A program made the position numbers and the translations under genes. From contig CAIZDF010000144.1 in assembly GCA_903931645.1 (NCBI GenBank), positions 1-7,106 on the forward strand: a stretch of DNA of 7,106 nt, read 5' to 3'. This document shows positions 1 through 7,106 of the stretch, piece after piece. The DNA is from an uncultured Tolumonas sp. (GTDB taxonomy: Bacteria; Pseudomonadota; Gammaproteobacteria; Enterobacterales; Aeromonadaceae). Each line of letters begins with the position of its first letter. Position 1 is the stretch's first letter. The notes beneath the pieces are model-generated. The model saw only the letters and a program-made list of their open reading frames with translations, searched no databases and was not told where the DNA came from.

Positions 1-25
1 TCGTCTTCTCACTGCACATCATTAC

Positions 26-35
26 AGATAATTAA
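26..35 (+). promoter_or_regulatory. ArcA-like binding sequence ahead of nuoA
   Basis: AGATAATTAA matches nine of ten positions of the published ArcA consensus WGTTAATTAW. ArcA is known to repress the E. coli nuo operon when oxygen is scarce, so the place is plausible. The site overlaps the candidate -10 element, an arrangement in which a bound repressor would block the promoter. Short A/T-rich matches like this arise often by chance, so the call is tentative. Confidence 0.22.
27..32 (+). promoter_or_regulatory. Possible -10 element upstream of nuoA
   Basis: GATAAT matches the sigma-70 -10 consensus TATAAT at five of six positions and lies about 35 bases before the nuoA start. No convincing -35 hexamer is present at 16-18 bases upstream; positions 3-10 are pyrimidine-rich and do not resemble TTGACA. 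The true operon promoter could lie left of the window, as the E. coli nuo promoters lie well upstream of nuoA. This is a weak call from the sequence alone. Confidence 0.2.
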
Positions 36-56
36 AGCTACAGAGTGGTTGTTAAC

Positions 57-64
57 AGAGGTGG
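57..64 (+). promoter_or_regulatory. Ribosome binding site of nuoA
   Basis: AGAGGTGG contains a good Shine-Dalgarno core and ends three bases before the ATG at 68. The core is correctly spaced if pairing centres on its GAGG part (58-61). An in-frame stop (TAA, 53-55) lies just upstream, so no longer in-frame start is possible. The 8-base palindrome TGTTAACA (50-57) runs up to this site. Confidence 0.7.
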
Positions 65-67
65 CAT

Positions 68-475
68 ATGGCTGGTTTGGCTCATAACGGCTCGTTTTTA
101 TTTTATGTTTTAGCTGCAATAGGCCTGTGCAGCATTATGATTGGTCTGGCGGCGTTTCTGGGCGGCAGAGCTCAGGGACGAAGCAAAAATACTCCTTTTG
201 AATCCGGTGTCGATTCCGTCGGCACTGCTCGTCTGCGTTTTTCTGCAAAATTTTATCTGATCGCGATGTTCTTTGTGATCTTCGATGTAGAAGCGCTTTT
301 CCTGTTCGCATGGTCCGTTTCGGTACGTGAAAGTGGTTGGGTCGGCTTTGTCGAGGCTGCCACCTTCATCGTGCTGTTGCTGGTTGGACTGGTCTATTTG
401 TGGCGCATTGGCGCGCTCGACTGGGCACCACAACGCCAGCCAACACCATCTAACAATACTGACCAATCCAAGTAA
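68..475 (+). CDS. nuoA: NADH-quinone oxidoreductase subunit A (complex I)
   Basis: A small membrane subunit of complex I (ND3 family), sitting in the inner membrane beside the quinone cavity where the peripheral and membrane arms meet. The 135 residues show three hydrophobic segments at about 9-31, 61-83 and 92-112. The family's conserved loop after the first helix carries PFESG (43-47) and SVG-ARLR (50-57). The second helix contains FDVEAL (72-77); its acidic residues D73 and E75 align with E. coli D79 and E81, which are known to matter for activity. The C-terminal RIGALDW signature is at 113-119. The E. coli protein is about a dozen residues longer, through its N-terminus and tail, so this form is short but complete. 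It is the first gene of the operon, and nuoB begins 14 bases after its stop. Confidence 0.97.
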   Translation: MAGLAHNGSFLFYVLAAIGLCSIMIGLAAFLGGRAQGRSKNTPFESGVDSVGTARLRFSAKFYLIAMFFVIFDVEALFLFAWSVSVRESGWVGFVEAATFIVLLLVGLVYLWRIGALDWAPQRQPTPSNNTDQSK

Positions 476-489
476 CTGCGAGGCTTGTC

Positions 490-1161
490 ATGAAGTACAC
501 CCTGACCAGAATCGATCCGAATGCACCGATCGAGCGTTATCCGGCTGAAAAGAAACAGACGGTGGATGATCCCTTGCAGGAAGTTGGCCGCGGCATTTTG
601 CTCGGCAAATTGGAAAACGTTCTGAATTCAACAGTGAACTGGGGCCGGAAGAACTCTCTCTGGCCTTATAACTTCGGTATTTCCTGTTGTTATGTAGAAA
701 TGACAACTGCATTTACCGCAGTGCACGACGTGGCTCGTTTTGGGGCAGAAGTTATTCGTGCATCACCCCGTCAGGCCGATTTTATGGTTATTGCTGGCAC
801 ACCATTTATCAAAATGGCACCGGTTATCCAACGTTTATATGAGCAATTACTGGAACCAAAATGGGTGATCAGTATGGGCGCTTGCGCCAACTCAGGTGGC
901 ATGTATGATATTTATTCGGTCGTGCAAGGGGTCGATAAATTCCTACCTGTTGATGTTTATATTCCTGGCTGCCCGCCTCGCCCAGAAGCGTTCCTGCAAG
1001 CGTTAATGTTGCTACAAAAATCGATTGGTGAAGAACGTCGTCCGCTGTCATGGGTCGTTGGCGATCAAGGTGTTTATCGTGCACAAATGCCTTGCGAAAA
1101 AGAACGTCTACGCGAAGAACGGATCGCAGTGACGAATTTGCCAACTCCGGATAAGTTGTAA
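490..1161 (+). CDS. nuoB: NADH-quinone oxidoreductase subunit B (cluster N2)
   Basis: Peripheral-arm subunit (PSST/NuoB family) that holds the terminal [4Fe-4S] cluster N2, the direct electron donor to quinone. The N2 ligands are all visible in the 223-residue protein: tandem C66-C67 in GISCCYVE, C132 in MGACANSGG, and C161 in PGCPPRPE. They match E. coli C63, C64, C129 and C158 with a constant shift of three. From memory, E. coli has another cysteine (C102), which is proline (P105) here; that fits it not being a cluster ligand. Residues 1-50 form the variable N-terminal region. The end ([11 protein letters not shown]) matches E. coli closely, so the gene is full length. GCGAGG at 478-483 is a suitably placed ribosome binding site. 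The gene lies between nuoA and nuoCD, with 14- and 10-base gaps. Confidence 0.98.
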   Translation: MKYTLTRIDPNAPIERYPAEKKQTVDDPLQEVGRGILLGKLENVLNSTVNWGRKNSLWPYNFGISCCYVEMTTAFTAVHDVARFGAEVIRASPRQADFMVIAGTPFIKMAPVIQRLYEQLLEPKWVISMGACANSGGMYDIYSVVQGVDKFLPVDVYIPGCPPRPEAFLQALMLLQKSIGEERRPLSWVVGDQGVYRAQMPCEKERLREERIAVTNLPTPDKL

Positions 1162-1171
1162 GGGCCACATC

Positions 1172-2980
1172 ATGATCAAGCTGACACAACAATTTCCGAT
1201 CAATCCAGATATGCAGTTATGGCAAACCCGTGATCTGCAAGATGCGCCCGTCGTGCAAGAACTGTTGCATCGTTTTCCGCATGACATTTTGCATGTTCAA
1301 AATACACGGATGGGTATTCCGGTCGTTTGGATCAAACGCGAAATATTGCTAAACACGATTCGTTATCTTCGTCATGCGCCCAAACCATTCGTGATGTTAT
1401 ATGACTTGCATGCCACTGATGAACGTCTGCGTACACACCGTCATGGATTACCTGCATCTGAATTCACCATGTTCTATCACTTCCTGTCGATAGAGCGAAA
1501 CAGCGATGTGATCCTGAAAATACCGCTGATGGAAGCTGACCTGAAGATGCCATCCATCATTGGCGAATTCCCGAATGCCAACTGGTATGAGCGGGAAGTT
1601 TGGGACATGTTCGGTGTGCATTTTGACGGACATCCTCATCTAACGCGTATTCTGATGCCGAAAAACTGGAAAGGGCATCCGCTGCGTAAGGAATATCCTG
1701 CTCGAGCGACTGAATTTGAACCGTTCATGCTGGATGAAATGCGTCAGGATGAAGCGCAAGAACAGTTGTTATTTAAGCCTGAAGAATGGGGCATGAAACG
1801 CGGCACCAGCAGCGAAGATTACATGTTCCTGAACTTAGGCCCGAACCACCCGTCTGCTCACGGTGCGTTCCGCTTAGTGCTGCAGTTAGATGGTGAAGAG
1901 ATCCTCGATTGTGTGCCTGATATTGGTTATCACCATCGTGGCGCGGAAAAGATGGGCGAACGCCAGTCTTGGCACAGCTACATTCCTTACACCGATCGGG
2001 TGGAATACCTCGGTGGTGTCATGAATAACCTGCCTTATGTACTGTCAGTGGAAAAACTGGCCGGCATCGAAGTGCCAGAACGAGTGAAATACATCCGCAT
2101 CATGATGTCTGAGTTGTTCCGCATTAACAGCCATCTGCTGTTTTTGGGCACCTATATTCAAGACGTCGGCGCTATGACACCGGTGTTTTATGCCTTCACT
2201 GACCGTCAGAAAATTTACAACATCATCGAAGCCGTAACCGGTGCACGTATGCACCCATCCTGGTTCCGTATCGGTGGGGTTGCGCACGACTTGCCCGTTG
2301 GTTGGCAACGTCTGGTTAAAGATAATTTGCTGGATTGGCTACCCAATCGTCTGAATGAATACGTTAAAGCTGCCTTACAAAACAGTGTATTGATGGGGCG
2401 TGCCGTGGGTGTAGCTGCCTACAACACGCAGCAAGCACTCAGTTGGGGGGTGACCGGTGCTGGGCTACGCGCGACCGGTTTGAACTTCGACTTACGTAAA
2501 TGGCGCCCTTATTCTGGTTATGAAAACTTTGATTTTGATGTGCCAGTGGGTCAAAACGGCGATGCGTATGACCGCGCCATGGTGCGTGTGGAAGAGATCC
2601 GCCAGAGTATGCGCATCATTGAGCAGTGTATGCACAACATGCCAGCCGGGCCATTCAAAGCGGATCATCCACTGACGACGCCGCCGCCAAAAGAGCGCAC
2701 GTTGCAGGATATTGAAACCCTGATCAATCACTTCCTGCAAGTTTCCTGGGGGCCAATTATGCCCGCACAGGAATCATTCCAGATGATAGAAGCCACCAAG
2801 GGTGCCAACAGTTACTACCTGACCAGTGATGGCAGCACCATGAGCTATCGCACGCGGATCCGCACACCAAGTTTCCCGCATTTACAGCAGATCCCTTCGG
2901 TGATCCGCGGACAACTGGTGTCAGATCTGATTGTGTATCTGGGTAGTATCGATTTCGTTATGTCAGATGTGGATCGCTAA
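1172..2980 (+). CDS. nuoC: NADH-quinone oxidoreductase fused subunit C/D
   Basis: A single 602-residue protein joining the 30-kDa (NuoC) and 49-kDa (NuoD) subunits of complex I, the E. coli arrangement (about 600 residues there; the gene is called nuoC or nuoCD). The NuoC part covers roughly 1-190 and includes the family block NWYERE-WD-FG-F-GHP at 137-155. A linker around [11 protein letters not shown] leads to NuoD, which starts near 215. In [13 protein letters not shown]226 and H230 are conserved; H230 corresponds to quinone-site His38 of Thermus Nqo4. Y279, 49 residues later, corresponds to Tyr87, which contacts the quinone head group. NuoD belongs to the [NiFe]-hydrogenase large-subunit superfamily but lacks the metal-ligand cysteines. 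The C-terminus ends in the usual SDVDR. TAAGGG (1159-1164), overlapping the nuoB stop, serves as the ribosome binding site. Confidence 0.98.
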   Translation: MIKLTQQFPINPDMQLWQTRDLQDAPVVQELLHRFPHDILHVQNTRMGIPVVWIKREILLNTIRYLRHAPKPFVMLYDLHATDERLRTHRHGLPASEFTMFYHFLSIERNSDVILKIPLMEADLKMPSIIGEFPNANWYEREVWDMFGVHFDGHPHLTRILMPKNWKGHPLRKEYPARATEFEPFMLDEMRQDEAQEQLLFKPEEWGMKRGTSSEDYMFLNLGPNHPSAHGAFRLVLQLDGEEILDCVPDIGYHHRGAEKMGERQSWHSYIPYTDRVEYLGGVMNNLPYVLSVEKLAGIEVPERVKYIRIMMSELFRINSHLLFLGTYIQDVGAMTPVFYAFTDRQKIYNIIEAVTGARMHPSWFRIGGVAHDLPVGWQRLVKDNLLDWLPNRLNEYVKAALQNSVLMGRAVGVAAYNTQQALSWGVTGAGLRATGLNFDLRKWRPYSGYENFDFDVPVGQNGDAYDRAMVRVEEIRQSMRIIEQCMHNMPAGPFKADHPLTTPPPKERTLQDIETLINHFLQVSWGPIMPAQESFQMIEATKGANSYYLTSDGSTMSYRTRIRTPSFPHLQQIPSVIRGQLVSDLIVYLGSIDFVMSDVDR

Positions 2981-2982
2981 TT

Positions 2983-3483
2983 ATGAGTCATCAATGCCAA
3001 TGTCAAAATGAGCCGTTTGCGCTATCAGCGTCAGAACTAGCAGCGATCCAGCACGAGATGCATCACTATGAAGATCCGCGTGCTGCCACTATCGAAGCAC
3101 TGAAACTGGTGCAAAAGGAACGTGGTTGGGTACCTGATGGTGCGATCTATGCGATTGCCGATGTATTGGGTATTCCGGCATCCGATGTGGAAGGTGTCGC
3201 CACTTTTTACAGCCAAATATTCCGTCGTCCGGTTGGGCGGCATGTCATTCGTTATTGCGACAGCGTGGTTTGCTTTATCAATGGTTATCAGACCATTCAA
3301 CAAGCGCTGGAAGAAAAACTCAGTATCAAGCCTGGCCAGACCACGGCTGACGAACGTTTTACCTTGCTACCTGTCTGTTGCCTCGGCAACTGCGACAAAG
3401 GGCCCAGCATGATGATTGATGATGATACTCACAGTCATCTGAGCGTGGATAAACTGGACGAACTGCTGGAGCAATATCCATGA
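2983..3483 (+). CDS. nuoE: NADH-quinone oxidoreductase subunit E (cluster N1a)
   Basis: The 24-kDa subunit of the NADH-oxidising module, with a thioredoxin-like fold carrying [2Fe-2S] cluster N1a. The four ligands are visible: C92 and C97 in YCDSVVC, then C133 and C137 in CCLGNC. They have the same numbers as in E. coli, and the 166-residue length is the same as I recall for E. coli. The helical N-terminal part carries [12 protein letters not shown] (24-35). The extreme N-terminus reads MSHQCQCQ, adding cysteines at 5 and 7 that I do not recall from the E. coli protein. The start lies two bases after the nuoCD stop. Only a weak Shine-Dalgarno (GGAT, 2971-2974) precedes it, so translation probably depends on ribosomes finishing nuoCD. 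Its stop overlaps the nuoF start. Confidence 0.97.
   Translation: MSHQCQCQNEPFALSASELAAIQHEMHHYEDPRAATIEALKLVQKERGWVPDGAIYAIADVLGIPASDVEGVATFYSQIFRRPVGRHVIRYCDSVVCFINGYQTIQQALEEKLSIKPGQTTADERFTLLPVCCLGNCDKGPSMMIDDDTHSHLSVDKLDELLEQYP
3467..3483 (+). promoter_or_regulatory. nuoE-nuoF ATGA overlap with nuoF ribosome binding site
   Basis: The nuoF ATG (3480-3482) shares ATGA with the nuoE TGA (3481-3483). TGGAG (3467-3471), eight bases before the ATG inside the end of nuoE, is a good Shine-Dalgarno sequence. This arrangement usually couples translation, which suits two subunits that assemble together in the NADH-binding module. Confidence 0.7.
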
Positions 3484-4814
3484 TCCGAACTGCTGAAACT
3501 CATCCCCTCACCTGGCGGTTGCGTGTCGATCAGCAGCCGGTCTGGTTTGATGAATATCGCGCCAAACAAGGTTATGTCGGTGCGGAAAAAGCACTGGCCA
3601 TGGCACCAACGGCAGTAACCGATCAGGTTAAAGCTGCCGGTTTACGTGGTCGTGGTGGTGCAGGCTTTCCGACTGGGGTGAAGTGGAGCCTCGTGCCCAT
3701 GGATCCGCAATTCGACAAAAAATACATTCTTTGTAATGCCGATGAAATGGAACCTGGCACTTACAAAGATCGTCTGTTGATGGAACAACTGCCACATCAA
3801 CTGATTGAAGGCATGCTGATTGGTGCTTATGCACTGAAAGCTTACCGAGGTTACATCTTCCTGCGCGGCGAATATATCGAAGCTGCACAACGTCTGCGTC
3901 AGGCCATTGAAGAAGCCACCAAAGCGGGTTTCCTGGGTAAAAACATTCTTGGCACTGGCTTTAATTTTGAGTTGTTTGTGCACACCGGTGCCGGTCGTTA
4001 TATCTGCGGTGAAGAAACTGCATTGATTAATTCGCTGGAAGGTCGTCGCGCCAACCCTCGCGCCAAACCCCCATTCCCAGCTCTGGCGGGCGCATGGGGT
4101 AAACCAACTTGCGTAAATAACGTGGAAACGCTGAATAACATTCCTTCCATCATGCAAAACGGGGTGGATTGGTATAAAGGCATTTCTGCCGGTAAGAGTA
4201 ATGACACCGGCACCAAACTGATGGGTTTCTCCGGTCGGGTAAAAAATCCGGGCTTATGGGAATTACCGTTTGGCACGACTGCCCGTGAAATTCTGGAAGA
4301 TTACGCGGGCGGAATGCGGGATGGCTTGACCTTAAAGGCTTGGCAACCTGGTGGCGCCGGTACCGATTTTCTGACCGAACAACATCTTGATCTGCCGATG
4401 GATTTTGACTCAATTGGTAAAGCTGGCAGCCGTCTGGGCACTGCACTGGCCATGGCCGTTGATAACGAAATCAACATGGTGTCGTTGACACTGAATCTGG
4501 AAAAATTCTTTGCGCGTGAATCTTGCGGTTGGTGCACACCGTGCCGTGAAGGGTTGCCATGGAGCGTGAAGATTCTGCAGGCGCTTGAGAAAGGCGAAGG
4601 TCAGCGCGGCGATATCGAAACTCTGGAGCAGCTGTGTCGCCAACTGGGCCCGGGGAAAACCTTTTGTGCTCATGCACCGGGTGCCGTCGAACCACTGCAA
4701 AGTGCGATCAAATATTTCAGATCTGAATTTGAAGCGGGTATCACCACCGAACCTATGTTGGCAACGCCGATCCCAACCGGAATACAGCCAAATTTGCTGA
4801 ACCAACGCTGGTGA
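3480..4814 (+). CDS. nuoF: NADH-quinone oxidoreductase subunit F (FMN, NADH site, cluster N3)
   Basis: The 51-kDa subunit, where NADH passes a hydride to FMN at the electron entry point of complex I. The 444-residue protein (E. coli 445) shows the glycine-rich nucleotide-binding [10 protein letters not shown] (57-66). [13 protein letters not shown] follows (86-98), with E91 aligning to E. coli E95, a residue implicated in NADH and FMN binding. Next comes [21 protein letters not shown] (170-190), whose E179 aligns with E. coli E183. A soluble-ligand-binding (SLBB) region covers roughly 245-330. Cluster N3 ligands are C349, C352 and C355 in SCGWCTPC, plus C396 in TFCAHAPG. The loop near 235-245 differs by two residues in length from E. 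coli, and the tail at 420-435 is variable. nuoE is directly upstream with a 4-base overlap; a 54-base gap separates nuoF from nuoG. Confidence 0.98.
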   Translation: MIRTAETHPLTWRLRVDQQPVWFDEYRAKQGYVGAEKALAMAPTAVTDQVKAAGLRGRGGAGFPTGVKWSLVPMDPQFDKKYILCNADEMEPGTYKDRLLMEQLPHQLIEGMLIGAYALKAYRGYIFLRGEYIEAAQRLRQAIEEATKAGFLGKNILGTGFNFELFVHTGAGRYICGEETALINSLEGRRANPRAKPPFPALAGAWGKPTCVNNVETLNNIPSIMQNGVDWYKGISAGKSNDTGTKLMGFSGRVKNPGLWELPFGTTAREILEDYAGGMRDGLTLKAWQPGGAGTDFLTEQHLDLPMDFDSIGKAGSRLGTALAMAVDNEINMVSLTLNLEKFFARESCGWCTPCREGLPWSVKILQALEKGEGQRGDIETLEQLCRQLGPGKTFCAHAPGAVEPLQSAIKYFRSEFEAGITTEPMLATPIPTGIQPNLLNQRW

Positions 4815-4820
4815 TTGCCT

Positions 4821-4843
4821 GTCCGGTGAGTGACTCGCCGGAC
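4821..4843 (+). other. Hairpin in the nuoF-nuoG gap
   Basis: GTCCGGTGAG (4821-4830) and CTCGCCGGAC (4834-4843) pair over ten bases with one G-U wobble, leaving a three-base TGA loop. A further U-G pair at 4820/4844 is possible. The stem is G/C-rich and fills much of the only sizeable gap between genes in the window. No run of T follows (the next bases are GTACAGAAAAGG), so it is not an ordinary intrinsic terminator. It begins seven bases after the nuoF stop and ends eight bases before the nuoG Shine-Dalgarno. That placement could stabilise an mRNA end, mark a processing site or tune nuoG translation. The structure is evident from the sequence; its function is unknown. Confidence 0.65.
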
Positions 4844-4851
4844 GTACAGAA

Positions 4852-4858
4852 AAGGAAG
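4852..4858 (+). promoter_or_regulatory. Ribosome binding site of nuoG
   Basis: AAGGAAG is the only purine-rich ribosome binding site in the nuoF-nuoG gap. It lies ten bases before the nuoG ATG at 4869, slightly long, and two bases before another ATG at 4861 in a different frame. The 4861 frame closes at TAG after eight codons, while the 4869 frame gives the conserved [15 protein letters not shown] start, so 4869 is the nuoG start. Confidence 0.6.
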
Positions 4859-4868
4859 TAATGTTGCT

Positions 4869-7106
4869 ATGGCCACAATTCATGTAGACGGCAAAGAATA
4901 TGAAGTAAACGGTTCCGATAACCTGCTCGAGGCATGTCTGTCTCTGGGGTTAGACGTACCGTATTTCTGCTGGCACCCTGCGTTGGGTAGCGTGGGTGCT
5001 TGCCGACAATGCGCAGTAAAACAATATTCCGGCCCCGATGACAAACGCGGGCGTCTGGTGATGTCATGTATGGCACCGGCCAGTGATGGCACCTATATCT
5101 CAATTGAAGACGAAGAAGCAGTCGAATTTCGGAAGAGCGTCAATGAATGGATGATGATGAATCATCCGCACGACTGCCCGGTGTGTGAAGAAGGCGGCGC
5201 CTGTCATTTACAAGATATGACCGTCATGACCGGACACAACACCCGTCGTTACCGTTTCACCAAACGCACGCATGAAAATCAGGATCTCGGCCCGTTTATT
5301 TCGCATGAAATGAACCGTTGTATCGCCTGTTACCGCTGTGTACGTTATTACAAAGATTACGCTGACGGCCCGGATCTGGGTGTCTATGGTGCACACGACA
5401 ATGTCTATTTTGGCCGCGTAGAATCCGGCACACTGGAAAGCGAATTTTCCGGCAACTTAGTTGATATTTGTCCAACCGGTGTTTTTACTGATAAAACCCA
5501 ATCGGCTCACTTTAACCGTAAGTGGGATATGCAATACGCACCAAGTATCTGCCACGGTTGTAGCTTAGGTTGCAACATCAGCCCGGGCGAGCGTTACGGC
5601 GAACTGCGTCGCATCGAAAACCGCTATCATGGCGGCATTAACCACTACTTCCTGTGTGATCGCGGTCGTTTTGGTTATGGTTACGTCAATCTGCCGGAAC
5701 GCCCATACAAAGCTTATCACCGCCATGAAAATCAGTTATTTGAACTCAGCACCACTGAAGCTGCCGAGAAAGTAGCAGATGCATTACGCCGTACCAAACG
5801 TATCGCTGGTATTGGTTCACCACGAGCTAGCATCGAAAGTAACTTCGCCTTACGTGAACTGGTCGGTGAAGAACATTACTCCAGCGGTGTCGCCGAGAAA
5901 GAATGGCAATGTCTGCAAAAAATGACCGAGTTACTGCGCCATAGCGGTGTGAATACCCCTACGCTGCGTGAAATCGAAACCTGCGATGCCATTTTTGTAT
6001 TAGGTGAAGATTTGACCCAGACTGCAGCGCGCATGGCATTGGCTGTTCGTCAGGCGGTGAAAGGCAAAGCGCGTCAGAAAGCAACCGAGTTAAAAGTTGA
6101 TGTCTGGCAGATCGCCGCAATCCAGAACATTGGCCAGAATGACCGCTTCCCACTCTATCTGACCAGCTTAGACAGCACACGTCTGGATGATGTCGCTTGT
6201 GTGCATTACCACGCGGCATATATTGATCAAGCACGTCTCGGTTTTGCTGTTGCGCATTTACTGGATAGCAAAGCGCCTGCTGTTCCCGATGCCGATGACA
6301 CATTGATGTCAGTGGCCCGTCAGATTGCCGATGGTTTATCGAATGCTAAACATCCATTAATTATCAGCGGTACCACCAGCGAAACACCAGCCTTGCTGGA
6401 TGCCGCAGCTAATATTGTCAGCGCTTTACGTCAGAAAAAACCCGATGTCAGTTTGTCGCTCGTGGCGGCAGAAGCTAACAGTGTGGGTAGTGCCTTGTTA
6501 GGCGGCAAAACAGTAGAGCAAATGCTGACTGCGGTAGAAGAAGGCCATATCGACACCCTGATTGTGATGGAAAATGACCTGCTCCGTCGCGCGCCGGCTT
6601 CCCGCGTTAAAGCTGCGTTGAAAAAAGTACAACAACTGATCGTGCTCGACCACCAGCAAACCGAGCTGGTCGCGGCTGCGGATTGGGTATTGCCCGCCGG
6701 CACGTTTGCGGAAGCAGACGGCACATTGATCAATAATGAAGGCCGTGCGCAACGCTTCTTCCAAGTGTTTGATCCGGCATATTACGATAATACCCGTTCT
6801 GTCAAAGATAGCTGGCACTGGTTACATGCGCTGAATAGCCTGCTGGTGCATCGTCGGATGGATTGGGGTGTCATGGATGAACTCATTAACCGTTGTGTCG
6901 ACGCTGTTCCAACACTGCGCGCCATGGTTGATGCGGCACCGAATGCAAAATTCCGTATCAAAGGGTTAAAACTCGCGCGTTCACCACACCGTTATAGTGG
7001 CCGAACCTCCATGCGCGCGGATATCGATGTCAGCGAACCGCAAGCAACGCAAGACAGTGATTCTGCATTTACCTTCTCAATGGAAGGTTACAGCGGGAGT
7101 CGTGAA
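4869..7106 (+). CDS. nuoG: NADH-quinone oxidoreductase subunit G, 3' end beyond window
   Basis: The large 75-kDa Fe-S subunit of the peripheral arm, carrying electrons from NuoF towards NuoI and NuoB. The frame stays open for 746 codons to the window edge; E. coli NuoG has about 908 residues, so roughly 160 are missing. An N-terminal ferredoxin-like domain holds the [2Fe-2S] N1b ligands C34, C45, C48 and C67. The His-Cys domain supplies N5 through H99, C103, C106 and C112. N4 uses C151, C154, C157 and C201. C228, C231, C235 and C263 form the extra N7 site, known from E. coli and Thermus but absent from the mitochondrial subunit. From about 278 the protein belongs to the molybdopterin-oxidoreductase superfamily, which binds no molybdenum cofactor in complex I. 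The region around 280-480 diverges most from E. coli. No frameshift or internal stop was seen. Confidence 0.97.
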   Translation, partial: MATIHVDGKEYEVNGSDNLLEACLSLGLDVPYFCWHPALGSVGACRQCAVKQYSGPDDKRGRLVMSCMAPASDGTYISIEDEEAVEFRKSVNEWMMMNHPHDCPVCEEGGACHLQDMTVMTGHNTRRYRFTKRTHENQDLGPFISHEMNRCIACYRCVRYYKDYADGPDLGVYGAHDNVYFGRVESGTLESEFSGNLVDICPTGVFTDKTQSAHFNRKWDMQYAPSICHGCSLGCNISPGERYGELRRIENRYHGGINHYFLCDRGRFGYGYVNLPERPYKAYHRHENQLFELSTTEAAEKVADALRRTKRIAGIGSPRASIESNFALRELVGEEHYSSGVAEKEWQCLQKMTELLRHSGVNTPTLREIETCDAIFVLGEDLTQTAARMALAVRQAVKGKARQKATELKVDVWQIAAIQNIGQNDRFPLYLTSLDSTRLDDVACVHYHAAYIDQARLGFAVAHLLDSKAPAVPDADDTLMSVARQIADGLSNAKHPLIISGTTSETPALLDAAANIVSALRQKKPDVSLSLVAAEANSVGSALLGGKTVEQMLTAVEEGHIDTLIVMENDLLRRAPASRVKAALKKVQQLIVLDHQQTELVAAADWVLPAGTFAEADGTLINNEGRAQRFFQVFDPAYYDNTRSVKDSWHWLHALNSLLVHRRMDWGVMDELINRCVDAVPTLRAMVDAAPNAKFRIKGLKLARSPHRYSGRTSMRADIDVSEPQATQDSDSAFTFSMEGYSGSRE

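Noticed and set aside
3407..3426. Repeated ATGATGAT-like triplets in nuoE, with a similar run near 5149-5160 in nuoG
   Set aside because: They encode short MMIDDD and WMMMN stretches at positions where the family also has similar residues. There are too few copies to count as a repeat element.
3642..4157. A 171-codon open frame on the - strand inside nuoF
   Set aside because: It lies wholly within nuoF, whose product is conserved end to end. The antisense protein shows no recognisable motif, and long antisense frames are expected opposite coding sequence of this composition.
4187..4212. Inverted repeat TGCCGGT/ACCGGCA inside nuoF
   Set aside because: Only seven pairs with a 12-base loop, within codons of a variable-length loop of NuoF. 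This is likely chance in coding sequence, although it coincides with the length difference from E. coli.
4821..4850. Intrinsic terminator between nuoF and nuoG
   Set aside because: The stem is strong, but an A/G-rich sequence rather than a T-run follows, on a strand where nuoG must be transcribed from the same operon.
4410..4883. A 157-codon - strand open frame crossing the nuoF-nuoG junction
   Set aside because: It is antisense to the N3 cluster region of nuoF and the nuoG start. The predicted protein has no family resemblance and no clear ribosome binding site, so it is a shadow.
5959..6303. A 114-codon - strand open frame inside nuoG
   Set aside because: It sits opposite the less conserved part of nuoG with no recognisable features; the + strand frame is continuous and matches NuoG throughout.

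Overview
The window holds the first part of a nuo operon, which encodes the proton-pumping NADH:quinone oxidoreductase (respiratory complex I) of a gammaproteobacterium. All genes are on the + strand and tightly packed in the order nuoA, nuoB, nuoCD, nuoE, nuoF, nuoG; nuoG runs off the right edge. The proteins resemble the E. coli subunits almost end to end. NuoC and NuoD are fused in one reading frame, as in E. coli. The base composition is close to balanced and the coding style is enterobacteria-like. Together these suggest a gammaproteobacterium outside the Enterobacteriaceae proper. An Aeromonadales genus such as Tolumonas is my guess, but the sequence alone does not settle it.

Layout: 1-67 is a short leader with a candidate promoter element, an ArcA-like sequence and the nuoA ribosome binding site. 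68-475 is nuoA (membrane subunit). 490-1161 is nuoB (carries cluster N2). 1172-2980 is nuoCD (quinone-site and connecting subunit). 2983-3483 is nuoE (cluster N1a). 3480-4814 is nuoF (FMN, NADH site and cluster N3). 4815-4868 is the only gap of any size between genes and contains a strong hairpin. 4869-7106 is the first 746 codons of nuoG (clusters N1b, N4, N5 and N7). No gene-free stretch exceeds 70 bases.

How the parts work together: NADH is oxidised at FMN in NuoF. Electrons pass along the Fe-S clusters of NuoF, NuoE and NuoG, then through NuoI (not in the window) to N2 in NuoB. They reach quinone in the pocket between NuoB and the NuoD part of NuoCD. NuoA belongs to the membrane arm next to that pocket. 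All cluster-ligand cysteines and the N5 histidine that I could check are present, so the encoded peripheral arm looks functional. The remaining genes (rest of nuoG, then nuoH to nuoN) would be expected downstream.

I found no previously undescribed system here. The points most worth a second look are small and regulatory: the hairpin and competing ATG at the nuoF-nuoG junction, and the ArcA-like sequence ahead of nuoA.
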